Assembly (NCBI GenBank): GCA_965237775.1
Contig: OZ250155.1
Coordinates: 3,968,001-4,032,000, forward strand
Direction: 5' to 3'
Origin: CATOSP01 sp965237775
GTDB lineage: Bacteria; Chloroflexota; Dehalococcoidia; Lucifugimonadales; UBA3495
Length of the DNA stretch: 64,000 nucleotides
Shown: piece by piece, positions 38,453 to 47,610 of the stretch
Layout of the letters: every line of letters begins with the position of its first letter
Numbering within the stretch: position 1 is the first letter of the stretch
Program-made: the position numbers and the translations under genes
Notes under the pieces: generated by a model
Told to the model about the DNA's origin: nothing
The model's database searches: none
What the model saw: only the letters and a program-made list of their open reading frames with translations

Positions 38453-38692
38453 TTACTCGGTCTTTACCCAACGACACTCGGGAAGGTGCCCATGCGCGCC
38501 CCTGTCCGAGCAGGTGCAGGAGATGTCTTCCCGCTTGGCGTAACCCTCAGCGGACAAATACGCATCGAAGCCCAGATAGAACGTATAGCCGTCGTCGATG
38601 GACTCGAACCCCGCCGCGAATGCGTGGCGAAGCTGGTCTCTGGACGGAGTCAGCATCGTATGTTCGAGTGACGCCAATTCGACGCTAACCAA
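38453..38692 (-). CDS. small cysteine-containing protein in the Rieske operon
   Basis: Up to 79 residues. The start is uncertain: TTG 38692 lies nine bases after the previous stop, and ATG 38656 gives 67 residues beginning MLTPSRDQLRHAFAAG. The C-terminal ISCTCSDRGAHGHLPECRW has three Cys and a His that could bind metal. I do not recognise it. Tight spacing on both sides suggests co-translation with the dioxygenase genes. Confidence 0.65.
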   Translation of the reverse strand: MVSVELASLEHTMLTPSRDQLRHAFAAGFESIDDGYTFYLGFDAYLSAEGYAKREDISCTCSDRGAHGHLPECRWVKTE

Positions 38693-38701
38693 CGTGCGAG
38701 G

Positions 38702-38908
38702 TTATGCCGCATCCAGGACTTCCATGATCTCCTGGGCGAACACCATGTCCTCCGTCCCCTCTAGGGAAGGATCGGCGGGAGAGGTCAGGAACCGCAGAGT
38801 GACCCACACTCCATCGTTAAAGTTGGTAACCACTTCCCCGGTGGCGTCGTTGGACAGCCGGACTTTCATCCCCGGTTCCAGCAATCTTATGTTTACTATG
38901 TCGCTCAT
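38702..38908 (-). CDS. small conserved-looking protein in the Rieske operon
   Basis: 68 residues starting MSDIVNIRLLEPGMKVRLSN, with a beta-strand-rich middle (GEVVTNFNDGVWVTLRF), perhaps a small SH3-like barrel. The ATG at 38908 sits one base from the stop of the dioxygenase beta subunit, so it is translated with it. No family recognised. Confidence 0.7.
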   Translation of the reverse strand: MSDIVNIRLLEPGMKVRLSNDATGEVVTNFNDGVWVTLRFLTSPADPSLEGTEDMVFAQEIMEVLDAA

Positions 38909-38909
38909 A

Positions 38910-39455
38910 TCAAAAGAAGAATGTCAGGTTCTTGGCCAATAAGACGTTCTGGTCCAGCACTATTTTTCGCCGCGCGATCTTCCAACCGCCGCCGTTCTTT
39001 CGCAGCACCTCCTCGCGCTTGCCCACCAGGAAGTCGGTCTCGGTCTCGATCCGGTTGCGGTAGATGATGAAGCGGCACTTGACAGACACTTCTTCCGGTT
39101 CCGAGATGGACGGTTGGGCGTCGAGCACTTGAACGTTTGAGACGATGTGGCAGATGCGGGACAACGGTTCTTCCGCCCAATGTACGCCGGTCAGTATCTG
39201 CTTAACCCGGCGGGTCAAGGTGTCCTTCCCTTCGTCGAACCAGTTGATGTCCTGGCCTTCCCGCGTGAACTCCCGCTCCAACTCCCCGAATTTCACGTTC
39301 CGGCGCATCGGCATCCAGTACCGGATGTCGTCATCCAGCAGGGAGAGCCATTCTTCATACTGCCGGTCGTCCAATAGCTCCGCCTCGTTGAAGAGGAACC
39401 GCTCGACCTCGTCCTTGAGGAGCAGCCGGACAACGGCCTCGTCGGAATAAGCCAA
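38910..39455 (-). CDS. aromatic-ring-hydroxylating dioxygenase, beta subunit
   Basis: A 181-residue NTF2-fold small subunit. Typical blocks are VERFLFNEAELLDDRQYEEW, LLDDDIRYWMPMRRN, RICHIVSNVQV and WKIARRKIVLDQNV. Beta subunits support the hexamer of Rieske non-haem iron oxygenases and have no cofactor. It lies 33 bases downstream of the alpha-subunit gene. Confidence 0.92.
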   Translation of the reverse strand: MAYSDEAVVRLLLKDEVERFLFNEAELLDDRQYEEWLSLLDDDIRYWMPMRRNVKFGELEREFTREGQDINWFDEGKDTLTRRVKQILTGVHWAEEPLSRICHIVSNVQVLDAQPSISEPEEVSVKCRFIIYRNRIETETDFLVGKREEVLRKNGGGWKIARRKIVLDQNVLLAKNLTFFF

Positions 39456-39488
39456 AGCTATCCGTCCTTCCTAGTCAACTGGGGGTGG

Positions 39489-40865
39489 TTACCCGTGGCT
39501 GGCGCCGTTGCGCCAGGTGGTCAAGTTGCCCCAATTATCGGCATCCATGAATTCCGCCCAGCGGCGGTAAAAGCCCCGCTGGTTCTGCTCCGCCGCCTTG
39601 AATTCGGTGGTGTCCATGATTAGACCCGGCAGCTTCAATCCGTCGTTCTCGAAGTTGGGAGTCCCGTATCCCAACCCCATCTCGTAGTTGTAGGAGTATC
39701 GCCTCGCCACGACACCATTGCTGGCCGCGTGGGCGTAGTTCCAGTTTTCCATGTCGTCCTGCTCGGTGAGTCCCCCCGGCCCCGAATACCGGATGTAATA
39801 GTGCCTGAGGTAGTCCTTGACCTCCTGAGGAGCGTTGGCGTCAACCAGGAACCAGCGCCACACCTCTGTCTGGTTGACTCCCCTGGGGTGCCAGACCGCG
39901 ATGCTCCTGGGCTGGCGCGGCAGGTATGACATGTTCGGGAACACGGTGCCTGGACCGCCCAGGAGCCGCCATAGTTTGCCCAGCTTTCGCTTCTTTTCTT
40001 CCTCGCAATGCCGGAAGTACTCGGACAGTATCGGCAGGTCCTGGTAAGCGTTCGGGATGGGCGCGTCCATTGGGCGCAGGGCCATCACGGTGCCATGGCC
40101 TCGCTCCGGGAAACTCACGTCCAACAGCCGGGAGTTCGCCCGCTCGTTGGTGTCCCGGCGGCCTGTTCCGCTGGGACCGATGCCCACCAGGTCGACGGAG
40201 CGGTGGCTGATATTGTGGTACCGGTCGCCGATGAAGTTCTCCGCTGGGAATTTCCAGTTGGATGGCACCAGCCACTTTTCGACGCCGCCGAAGACCTCGG
40301 TGCCGCCCTCTTCACCGTCCCAACTGTCCATCAGCAGGTCCAGGTAGAGTTTGAAATCACCGATGTAATCGAGAAACGGCGGGGCCGACTCGTCCCAGGT
40401 GGCCCAGATCCCGCCTTTGTAGTTATACATCTGGGGAACATGAACCAGGCCCCACTTGGACTTGTCTAGCTCCTGGTGGTAAGCGTCCTTGAAATACGGC
40501 ACTCCCACCAGGTTGCCGTCGGTGGCGTAGCTCCAACCGTGATACGGACAGGTAAACACGGGGGTGTTACCCTCGTCGTACCGGCAGACCTTCATACCTC
40601 GGTGCATACAGGAATTCAGGAAAATATGCACCATCCCTTCCCGGTCCCGGCAAAGTATCACCGACTCCTCGCCCATTGAAGAGACGAAGAAATCTCCGGG
40701 CTTGGGGATTTGGGCCTCATGCCCGACGAACAACCAGGCGCGGGCGAACACCTGCTCCTGTTCCTGCTGATAAATCTCCTGATTAACGAAAATCTCCCGG
40801 CTAACAAGACCGCTGTCGACGTTAACCAGCTTGCCGGTGACGTCGTTCCCGGAGGTTACCACCAT
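39489..40865 (-). CDS. aromatic-ring-hydroxylating dioxygenase, alpha subunit (Rieske)
   Basis: 458 residues. The start is ATG 40865, with AGGCGAAGG upstream; the longer ORF to 41069 runs into the neighbouring gene. The Rieske [2Fe-2S] ligands are CMHRG and CPYHGW. The C-terminal catalytic domain shows NWKFPAENFIGDRYHNISH, with the iron-binding pattern (N-x-x-E-N...D-x-Y-H-x-x-x-H). With the beta subunit it should hydroxylate an aromatic or related ring. No ferredoxin or reductase gene is adjacent, so electrons must come from elsewhere (for instance a Rieske ferredoxin such as 54332-54700). Confidence 0.94.
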   Translation of the reverse strand: MVVTSGNDVTGKLVNVDSGLVSREIFVNQEIYQQEQEQVFARAWLFVGHEAQIPKPGDFFVSSMGEESVILCRDREGMVHIFLNSCMHRGMKVCRYDEGNTPVFTCPYHGWSYATDGNLVGVPYFKDAYHQELDKSKWGLVHVPQMYNYKGGIWATWDESAPPFLDYIGDFKLYLDLLMDSWDGEEGGTEVFGGVEKWLVPSNWKFPAENFIGDRYHNISHRSVDLVGIGPSGTGRRDTNERANSRLLDVSFPERGHGTVMALRPMDAPIPNAYQDLPILSEYFRHCEEEKKRKLGKLWRLLGGPGTVFPNMSYLPRQPRSIAVWHPRGVNQTEVWRWFLVDANAPQEVKDYLRHYYIRYSGPGGLTEQDDMENWNYAHAASNGVVARRYSYNYEMGLGYGTPNFENDGLKLPGLIMDTTEFKAAEQNQRGFYRRWAEFMDADNWGNLTTWRNGASHG

Positions 40866-40908
40866 TTTCCTTCGCCTCCCAAATGGCCCATCGGGCCAAG
40901 GGTTGGGT

Positions 40909-41832
40909 TTATCCTCGCCGAGGGTCTGTCTGCTGATAGCCGGAGGCCTCGCCAGAAGACTCCGCCCGCAACTCCACGCCTGCCATCTCTTCCAGGACTC
41001 GGGCCGCCATAGCGAATCCTTCCTGTCCCCAGCCCAAGGCTTGGCCGCGCTGGAACACGTCGTCGGCAATGTTCCCCATGGCCGACGGGGCCCGCGCGTC
41101 CCGGGCCATTTCGCAAGCCAAATGCAGGTCCTTGGCGACGATGTCCAGGGTCCCGCCGGACACGAACTCGCCAGTCAGAACGGACCTGGGTATGTTGTCG
41201 AACACCCGGCTGGCCCCCGCGCTGACCGGCACCACCTGGGCCAGCAGCCCCAGGTCCACACCCGCTTTGGCTCCGATTATAAGGCCTTCGATGGCCGTTA
41301 TGAAGTTGGAATACCCCAGGTACTGGGTCACCAGCTTCGTGATGCAACCGGCGCCGCTATCGCCCAGGTAGAAGATGTTTCCCGCCATACTCTCCAGCAA
41401 TGGCCGGTACTCGTTGAAGGTCGCCAGGTCCCCTCCGGCCATCACCGTCATACTCGGCGGTCTGCCGCTGACCGGGGCGTCCAGCATCTCGATTCCCTGG
41501 CTCCGGCATGACGAGGATACGCGGCGGGACACCGTTGGCGAGTTTGTGGTCGTGTCGATTATGACCCCGCCCTGGGACAGGCCGGCGAGTATCCCAGAAT
41601 CGGCGTCCAACACCACTTGCGTCACCTGGTCGGGACCCGGCAGTGACGTGAACACCACCTGGCTCGACTCCGCCACGGGACGCGGGCTATCCGCCCATGA
41701 CGCCCCCATTTCACAGAGGTTGGTAGTGGCTTCCCGGCGCAGGTCGTAAACCGTCAACTGGTGCCCCGCTTCAATTAAGCAGCGGGCCATGGGGTTGCCC
41801 ATGGTCCCGGTGCCGACGAAACCTACACGCAT
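40909..41832 (-). CDS. 3-hydroxyisobutyrate dehydrogenase-like NAD(P)-dependent enzyme
   Basis: A 307-residue beta-hydroxyacid dehydrogenase. The Rossmann motif GFVGTGTMGNPMARCL is at the N-terminus, the substrate-binding DAPVSGRPPS near residue 120, and the catalytic Lys in GAGCITKLVTQYLGYSN near residue 170. The ATG at 41832 follows a GTG at 41835; either could be used. It is the first gene of the five- or six-gene minus-strand operon with the Rieske dioxygenase and the TPP enzyme. Confidence 0.92.
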   Translation of the reverse strand: MRVGFVGTGTMGNPMARCLIEAGHQLTVYDLRREATTNLCEMGASWADSPRPVAESSQVVFTSLPGPDQVTQVVLDADSGILAGLSQGGVIIDTTTNSPTVSRRVSSSCRSQGIEMLDAPVSGRPPSMTVMAGGDLATFNEYRPLLESMAGNIFYLGDSGAGCITKLVTQYLGYSNFITAIEGLIIGAKAGVDLGLLAQVVPVSAGASRVFDNIPRSVLTGEFVSGGTLDIVAKDLHLACEMARDARAPSAMGNIADDVFQRGQALGWGQEGFAMAARVLEEMAGVELRAESSGEASGYQQTDPRRG

Positions 41833-42250
41833 CACATCCCCCCTGGGGCGCTGGCGCCCTCTCCGGTGTGCGCGGAGTCCGTTACCGGAATTCGCTCACT
41901 ACCCGTGAACGAAGCCGGGGCACACTCCCGAATCAAATACTTGAACATCAACGTACTTGACGGCCCCAAGTTGGTTCTTCTTATCAAAGAGCGGCGATAG
42001 AGTCAAGCCGCAGCCGCCACGCCGGCCGTTCCCCGCAGGCTCATCGACAATCTCCGCATCTCGAATTGGGCCATGTCCGGGCTTGACTGTTGCCAGGCCT
42101 GCCAACTCCGCCTGGGCCAATTATACTCGCGCGGGCTCAACTAAAGTCATAACCGGCCCGACCGGGGCGGTCACGAATCTGCCGGGCAGTGTTCTCCATA
42201 GCAACGTACTGCCGATAGAATATACATTTAGACCCATCTTCGCCCTCGAC
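41833..42250. other. intergenic region, no supported gene
   Basis: About 415 bases between the cytochrome gene and the dehydrogenase gene. The promoter of the Rieske operon is expected at the left side, but no good -35/-10 pair could be fixed. Confidence 0.5.
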
Positions 42251-42802
42251 CTACGGGCTTTCTTGACCCGGCGGAAACGGGTCTCTCTCGCTTACAATCG
42301 CCTGGGACTCCCGGATAGATATCCCCCTGCTGGTCTTGTCGCCCCAAAGGCCCTTTAGGTGTTCTATCACCCGGATAATCTCTTCGTGGGTCAGTTGATC
42401 TCCGAACTCCGGCATGGCGCTTTTGAAGGACGGCAAGCTCAGGTCTTCCTGTATCGTCCCACCTTGGCTGACAATCCGGTACAAGAAGCCGTCGGGATGG
42501 TGCCAGGTATGACCGTTTCCGTTGAGGGGAGGCGGCGGCAGCGTTCCGTCGTCCTTAGCAATGTGCCAATCGGGTTGTCCCTGGGCAGCGTCTCCGTGGC
42601 AAGCGGCACAAGTAGCGGCGTAAATTTCTTGTCCCGTCCGCGGAGACGAAACAGAAGACACAGCGCCACCGGCTGTTGAAGGATGATCGACCGGAGACGG
42701 GGAACAGCCAGTCATTAATTGAGATGCGGTTACCAGCAAAGCAATAGCCGCGGCGTGTAGCCGAGACCTTAACGCGACAGAGCAGACCCGGCCAACTACC
42801 AT
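42251..42802 (-). CDS. c-type cytochrome lipoprotein
   Basis: 183 residues with start ATG 42802. It has a lipoprotein-type signal (ALLVTASQLMTGC, Cys as lipid site), a short linker and one cytochrome c domain with the haem motif CAACHG. The likely Met ligand lies in SAMPEFGDQL, and the C-terminal helix is EEIIRVIEHLKGLWG. Probably a periplasmic or outer-face electron carrier. The neighbours give no direct partner. Confidence 0.9.
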   Translation of the reverse strand: MVVGRVCSVALRSRLHAAAIALLVTASQLMTGCSPSPVDHPSTAGGAVSSVSSPRTGQEIYAATCAACHGDAAQGQPDWHIAKDDGTLPPPPLNGNGHTWHHPDGFLYRIVSQGGTIQEDLSLPSFKSAMPEFGDQLTHEEIIRVIEHLKGLWGDKTSRGISIRESQAIVSERDPFPPGQESP

Positions 42803-42911
42803 CGGCGTTCCCGACTCCACTCCGGAGCATCCAATTTGCACGGCGAAGAATGGCCCGCCAACTCCATAGCACGTCTGCGCTGCTCCCAGTTAGGTCCCCG
42901 ATTCTGACCAG

Positions 42912-43889
42912 CTAACCCGGCCGGGCTGAGTTCAGCCGCCGTTTGGCCTCCTCAAGCACCCGGTCCGGCAACGGCCCCTTCAATACCGCCGCCCTATTCT
43001 CCAAGAGATGAGCCGGGTTAAGCGTGCCGACGATAGTGGTGTGCACGTTTGGGTTGGAGATTGTCGAACGGAGCATGAACTCGGTGGCCGTCATGCCCTG
43101 CAGAAGCCCACCCAGGTCCGCTTTCTCCCATAAGTCCCATACCTGGGCATCCCCATGTCCCTGGCCCGGCTGGCCCCGGGCCACCCCGCCGCGGACCACT
43201 ACGCCAATACCCGCCTCGGCTGCCGCAGCGATTGCCTCGGAGTGTTGCGGTTGCAGGATCGAATACGGGACCTGCAACACATCGAACACGCCCATCTCGA
43301 TGTGGTCCATGATATTCGGAAGTATGGAGGAACAACCGATGTGCCTGACTTTCCCCTCCCGCTGCAATCCCTGGAGGGTCTCGATGGCTCCCTCCTGTTC
43401 CAGCAATTCCCTCGCCGGACTGAAGTGGAGCTGCACTATGTCGAGATAGTCGGTCCTCATGCGCCGTAGGCTCTGGTTGCACGCGTTGATAATACTCTCC
43501 CGGCTGTAGTCGTGGAGGCGTGGCAATGGGACACCGTACCTGGTCCGCTCATCGGGACGGAACATGGTATTGTCCAAGGGGCAGCCGCACTTGCTGGCCA
43601 GGTAGAATTCAGACCGGCGGTGAGATATATTACTGCCGATATGCTCCTCAGCCTCACCGTAATCCACCGCGACGTCGATGTAATTGATCCCTGCGTCCAG
43701 CGCCGCGTTCAGGATCTTGGCTGGCTCGTCCGGCGACAATGGACGCCCCACACCCGCGACCATTCCGCGAAGCTCTAACGCGCCGAACCCCAACTTGGTA
43801 ACCTCTAGCCCAGTGCGCCCCAGGGTACTCGTGGGGAGCCCTAGCATGGTTGAAGGCTGTTGATGCTGACTTTCATCCGACTTCCCCAC
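42912..43889 (-). CDS. aldo/keto reductase
   Basis: Up to 325 residues. The start may be GTG 43889 or the ATG at 43847 (MLGLPTSTLGRTGLEVTKLG). The catalytic tetrad is visible: INYIDVAVDYG (Asp, Tyr), FYLASKCG (Lys), DIVQLHFSP (His). The C-terminal nucleotide site is HTTIVGTLNPAHL. It is only distantly related to the reductase at 23167. The last bases overlap a sequence similar to the right end of the miniature element at 34304. Confidence 0.92.
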   Translation of the reverse strand: MGKSDESQHQQPSTMLGLPTSTLGRTGLEVTKLGFGALELRGMVAGVGRPLSPDEPAKILNAALDAGINYIDVAVDYGEAEEHIGSNISHRRSEFYLASKCGCPLDNTMFRPDERTRYGVPLPRLHDYSRESIINACNQSLRRMRTDYLDIVQLHFSPARELLEQEGAIETLQGLQREGKVRHIGCSSILPNIMDHIEMGVFDVLQVPYSILQPQHSEAIAAAAEAGIGVVVRGGVARGQPGQGHGDAQVWDLWEKADLGGLLQGMTATEFMLRSTISNPNVHTTIVGTLNPAHLLENRAAVLKGPLPDRVLEEAKRRLNSARPG

Positions 43890-43946
43890 TTCTATCCAAA
43901 TTTGGGTTAAGATTCAGGCTGTAAACACACACGAACAGGAGGGACC

Positions 43947-44285
43947 ATGGGATCAATTCGATTGTATTCCGGTGACGACGGTCAATCCCACATCGAGGAA
44001 ATCGACCCGGCCTCCCATCCGACCTGGACTCAGTTGCAAAATGCTAAAGGGATCGTGTTCAGGGCCTCCCAGCCAGGGTCTTTCAGCGATTGGCACATTG
44101 CGCCCCGTAGACAATACATCATCACGCTATCCGGAGAAGCGGAAATCGGCCTGGCCGACGGGACGGTCCACCGGCTTGGAGCCGGAGATGTCAACCTGGC
44201 CGAAGACCTGACGGGTCACGGACACACAACCAGAGTAGTGGGCGATGTACCCAGGGTAACCGCCACCGTCCACCTGGACGAATAG
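43947..44285 (+). CDS. small cupin protein
   Basis: 112 residues, ATG 43947 after AGGAGGGACC. A single cupin barrel is suggested by RQYIITLSGEAEIGLADGTV and LGAGDVNLAEDLTGHGHTT. Usually a metal-dependent enzyme or binding protein. The role is unknown. It is divergent from the aldo/keto reductase. Confidence 0.8.
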   Translation: MGSIRLYSGDDGQSHIEEIDPASHPTWTQLQNAKGIVFRASQPGSFSDWHIAPRRQYIITLSGEAEIGLADGTVHRLGAGDVNLAEDLTGHGHTTRVVGDVPRVTATVHLDE

Positions 44286-44441
44286 CCGGGGGACGAATAA
44301 CCATTATCCGGGCGGCTTGGCTGTCGGCTAGGCCGCCCGTTCCGGCCATATCAGATCGTGGTAGCCCAAGCGAAGCGCAGCCCGCCAATACCAGTTGGAC
44401 AGCCATACTTAAACCCATTGGCGCATAGACTAGGTCTCTGG

Positions 44442-45029
44442 TCAATCTATAACCTGAAGGGTTCCCCCATTCCTGACCGCATCTAAGAAATACGCAAAAC
44501 TGCGGCTACGTTGGGCTATAGTCCGAGGGTCCAACTTCATGGCAATTTCTTCCGAAACCCGAGCCGTGTAGCTCCTCTCTAGTAGATGCTTCAAATGAAG
44601 CTTGGGGTTCTGAATCACGTCTGGCTGCGAGGTGTCTACATTCCCCAACGCTTTCCCGCCGAGATAGCCGCGTAAGTGTTCTGCATCGCCGAAGTACCAT
44701 GCTTCGAGGTGCCACTGAGCGTACGCGTATTGGATGCTGCTTTCAATTTGGTCGGGTAATCTTCCTGGAAGGTCCATTTTGAATGGTAGCAATTCTTGGT
44801 CGGGGTCCTTTCCGTCTAGGTCTACCAAGACCACGACCTTGTCAGGGGGGCGACCATCATAGATCGATGATTTAATAAGCCTCTCGGCCATCTGCACCGT
44901 TAGCCTTCCGTTTCTTGGTGGGATGCTGAAGCTCACTTCGATATCATCGTCCCGTAGATGTGACACAAGATATGGAAGCGCTCGGCGCTCGGTCTCTCCG
45001 GAAGCTATGACGAGCACGTGTTTGGCCAC
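44442..45029 (-). CDS. DUF4276 family protein (TOPRIM-like)
   Basis: 195 residues starting at GTG 45029. The N-terminal VLVIASGETERRALPYLV (Glu motif) and the later VVVLVDLDGKDPD (Asp pair) fit a TOPRIM-like fold, as expected for DUF4276 proteins. It begins four bases after the stop of the AAA ATPase gene. Such ATPase/TOPRIM-like pairs resemble OLD-type and PARIS-type defence modules. I infer a possible nuclease effector; no activity is proven. Confidence 0.82.
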   Translation of the reverse strand: MAKHVLVIASGETERRALPYLVSHLRDDDIEVSFSIPPRNGRLTVQMAERLIKSSIYDGRPPDKVVVLVDLDGKDPDQELLPFKMDLPGRLPDQIESSIQYAYAQWHLEAWYFGDAEHLRGYLGGKALGNVDTSQPDVIQNPKLHLKHLLERSYTARVSEEIAMKLDPRTIAQRSRSFAYFLDAVRNGGTLQVID

Positions 45030-45032
45030 GTC

Positions 45033-46166
45033 CTACCCCCCAAAGCCTTTGGTCTCATAATATTCCCCGAGGCCAAATCCCGATTCGTCCAGGGCCTTAC
45101 GCACCCCATTCGGATTGTCTCCATTCAACACGACCGTACCGCCTTGTTCCCCGCGTTGAACAATCCGCACAGCCGCAGGGTCATCGAGAAAGTCGAGAAA
45201 CAGAGGTGAATGAGTAGTTACAATGAACTGGACCCGATCGATTGCATCTAATAAGTGGACGACGAATGCGGACAAAGCTGCTGGATGAATGTAATTTTCG
45301 GGTTCCTCGATTCCTACGAGGTTTATATCTTCGTCCCCATAGATGGCGGTCATAAGCGCCATCATCCGCAGAGTCCCACTGGACACACCCATCTGGTTTA
45401 CAGAGAAACGCAGGCCAGACTCTTCCTGTATAAAATAGAAACGGTCTTCCGACTCCCTAGGCACGATCCTCTCGGGAAGCCCAACAATCTCGCGGGTAGC
45501 TGTCACGATCCGGTCTAACACTGCCGGAGACGAATGACTCAGATTGTACAAGGTCTCAGCGAGGTTCCTCCCATATGGGTCGAACTTGCCCACGTCAGAA
45601 CCTCCCAACCAGTCGCGGCGGAGCAGGAACGGACTAGGGTCGAAAAATCCCCATCCTGCAACAAACTCAGCTACGCCGCGGGCAGGAAAGGATGCGTCCG
45701 CCGAGGCCGCGGACAAAGCGCACACCGTTGGAGCCTGTTTCAGAGTGACTCCTGCCCTCTTCTCCCCGGACCACCACTCTCCATCGCCCTTTTCAGCTTT
45801 GAGTAATTCCTGGGGAGGAGATTCGAGAGGGAGCCCTCGGATGTGTTCATAGACATCAACATCGACCGGTCCCCTGACCAACCTGACTGACCATTCAAAC
45901 CTGGTGTCTCCTTCTTCGAGTAGTACAGCCAACTCGATATGGTCCGCAGGTTCTCCCTTCCAGGCAAGATTATTAAAGCCGCCCCGTGAATAAACAGGAG
46001 TACGGAAGTCCCTTGATTGGACTCCCTCATGGAGAAAGCGTAGCGCGTCCAGAATGGTGCTTTTTCCTGATGCGTTGGCGCCGATGAAAAGGTTAAGGTT
46101 ACTAATATCGATGCTCACGTCCCGGAGGCTGCGATAATTGTTCGCCGTAAGTCTCAACAGTTTCAT
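45033..46166 (-). CDS. AAA family ATPase (OLD/SMC-like) paired with DUF4276 protein
   Basis: 377 residues. Walker A GANASGKST lies at residues 28-36, with the N-terminal LLRLTANNYRSLRDVSIDIS typical of RecF/OLD-like ATPases. The C-terminal ABC-type signature region is VSSGTLRMMALMTA, Walker B VGIEEPENYIHPA, and the His switch is TTHSPLFLD. The protein lacks an attached TOPRIM domain, which is instead encoded next door. It may sense phage infection or DNA damage. Confidence 0.9.
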   Translation of the reverse strand: MKLLRLTANNYRSLRDVSIDISNLNLFIGANASGKSTILDALRFLHEGVQSRDFRTPVYSRGGFNNLAWKGEPADHIELAVLLEEGDTRFEWSVRLVRGPVDVDVYEHIRGLPLESPPQELLKAEKGDGEWWSGEKRAGVTLKQAPTVCALSAASADASFPARGVAEFVAGWGFFDPSPFLLRRDWLGGSDVGKFDPYGRNLAETLYNLSHSSPAVLDRIVTATREIVGLPERIVPRESEDRFYFIQEESGLRFSVNQMGVSSGTLRMMALMTAIYGDEDINLVGIEEPENYIHPAALSAFVVHLLDAIDRVQFIVTTHSPLFLDFLDDPAAVRIVQRGEQGGTVVLNGDNPNGVRKALDESGFGLGEYYETKGFGG

Positions 46167-46197
46167 TCAGTAGTCCTTCATTAAATGGACCGGCGGG

Positions 46198-47610
46198 CTA
46201 CCCCTCCCGCTCCGGCCAGACCGGGTCGTGGTAGCCCAGGGGCACCGAGGGCCTGTCCCAATAGGGCGGAGTCTCCGAGAGTTGCACAACCGGGCCAAGG
46301 TGGTTCAACCGTCCACCCGGCGCGTCGCTGAACGTCGACCAGCTCTTCAGTTCTTCGGGCGTGAACTCGCTCGGCAGCCCATGGAGTTGCCCGTCCGGCA
46401 CCTGACCGCGTTCGACAAACCAACGCCCCGTTTGCGCCAGGGAAACCCGCACCAACCAGCTACCGCCCTCCCGGACGCGCCGGGCCAGGGCCACCAGAGT
46501 CCCAAAGGCCATCAAGTAGCCGGTCAGATAGTCGATGGCCGAAACCGGATAAAACTGCGGCCCCGGCTCGTCTCCTGGGAACAGCTCGCCCTGGCGGGTG
46601 GTAATGCCGCTCACAGTCTGCACCACCGTATCGAAGCCGCGGCGGCCAGCCCATGGCCCTGTACGCCCAAACGCCGACAAAGAAACGTAAACGATACCGG
46701 GCCGCAACCTGGCGAGGTCCTCGGGAGAGAAACCGCGCTGGGCGAGGGCCCCTGGGCGGTACCCTTGGGAGAATATGTCGGCTTCCCGGACCAGCCCCAA
46801 CAGAGTTTCCAGGTCATCCTTTTCCCGAAGGTCGATGTGGGTCGACAGCTTGCCGTGCCCGGTGTCGTCTTCCTGGGTCGAACTGCTGGGCAAGTGGCGG
46901 GCAGTTACCCTCAAGACATCCGCGCCGTGTTCGGCCAGAGTACGGGCGCAAGTAGGTCCCGCCAGGACCCTAGTAAGGTCCAACACCCTTACCCCGGATA
47001 GAGGTCTAGGGCCTTCAGGCAAGGGTTGAGGCGGGCTGTCAGCGATCTTTTCTATCTCCAACAATGGCAAAGAGGCGATTGCCGCTGCCTGGGGGTGGCG
47101 GGCCCACTCTTCCATCGAACGCGCCATACCTCCCGCCCCTTTTGCGGCGATGATGGCTTCTTCCAATTCCAGCGCGTCCCACCGGGCAACCGCTTTACGC
47201 ACCGCCTCCCGGTCATCCTCGACGCCTAATACGCTCAGGGCCGCCTCGCGGTGGTTGGGAAAATTGCAGTGGAGGTAACTCCATCGTCCATTCTGGGCCG
47301 GATACACACCCGCCACCGAGGCCCGTTCCCGGCCAACCCGTTCCCCGTCCATGGTCATGTACTGCCCACTGCGCAGCGAGGCCGTGGCCTGGCGAGCGTC
47401 GACCTTCACGTCCTGGCGTCCCCCGGTGCGCAGTTCCCACAGGTCGGAAACAGCCAGGCCGACGGCGGCAAGGCTGGCAGACGCGGCCTCCCCGATCCGG
47501 AACGGCGTGGGCAGGATCGGGTCCGTACCACCCGAGATCTCAACTTCTGAAGCGCGTTTTGCGTCCCAACCTGGGATTGGGAGAAGCGTGGTAAGAGCTG
47601 CGTTAGTCAC
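46198..47610 (-). CDS. CaiB/BaiF family CoA-transferase
   Basis: 470 residues, starting at GTG 47610. The class III CoA-transferase pattern is visible in two half-domains; the second begins LSGVRVLDLTRVLAGPTCAR, with EHGADVLRVTA and then LVREADIFSQGYRPGALAQR. It moves CoA between an acyl-CoA and a free acid. The catalytic Asp of the family is expected after RRGFDTVVQ. An unrelated acid substrate is likely but cannot be named. Confidence 0.9.
   Translation of the reverse strand: MTNAALTTLLPIPGWDAKRASEVEISGGTDPILPTPFRIGEAASASLAAVGLAVSDLWELRTGGRQDVKVDARQATASLRSGQYMTMDGERVGRERASVAGVYPAQNGRWSYLHCNFPNHREAALSVLGVEDDREAVRKAVARWDALELEEAIIAAKGAGGMARSMEEWARHPQAAAIASLPLLEIEKIADSPPQPLPEGPRPLSGVRVLDLTRVLAGPTCARTLAEHGADVLRVTARHLPSSSTQEDDTGHGKLSTHIDLREKDDLETLLGLVREADIFSQGYRPGALAQRGFSPEDLARLRPGIVYVSLSAFGRTGPWAGRRGFDTVVQTVSGITTRQGELFPGDEPGPQFYPVSAIDYLTGYLMAFGTLVALARRVREGGSWLVRVSLAQTGRWFVERGQVPDGQLHGLPSEFTPEELKSWSTFSDAPGGRLNHLGPVVQLSETPPYWDRPSVPLGYHDPVWPEREG

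Noticed and set aside
42892..42916. Sequence similar to the right end of the miniature IS66-like element at 34304-34405
   Set aside because: Only one end is present and part lies in the coding end of an aldo/keto reductase; no partner end or duplication was found.
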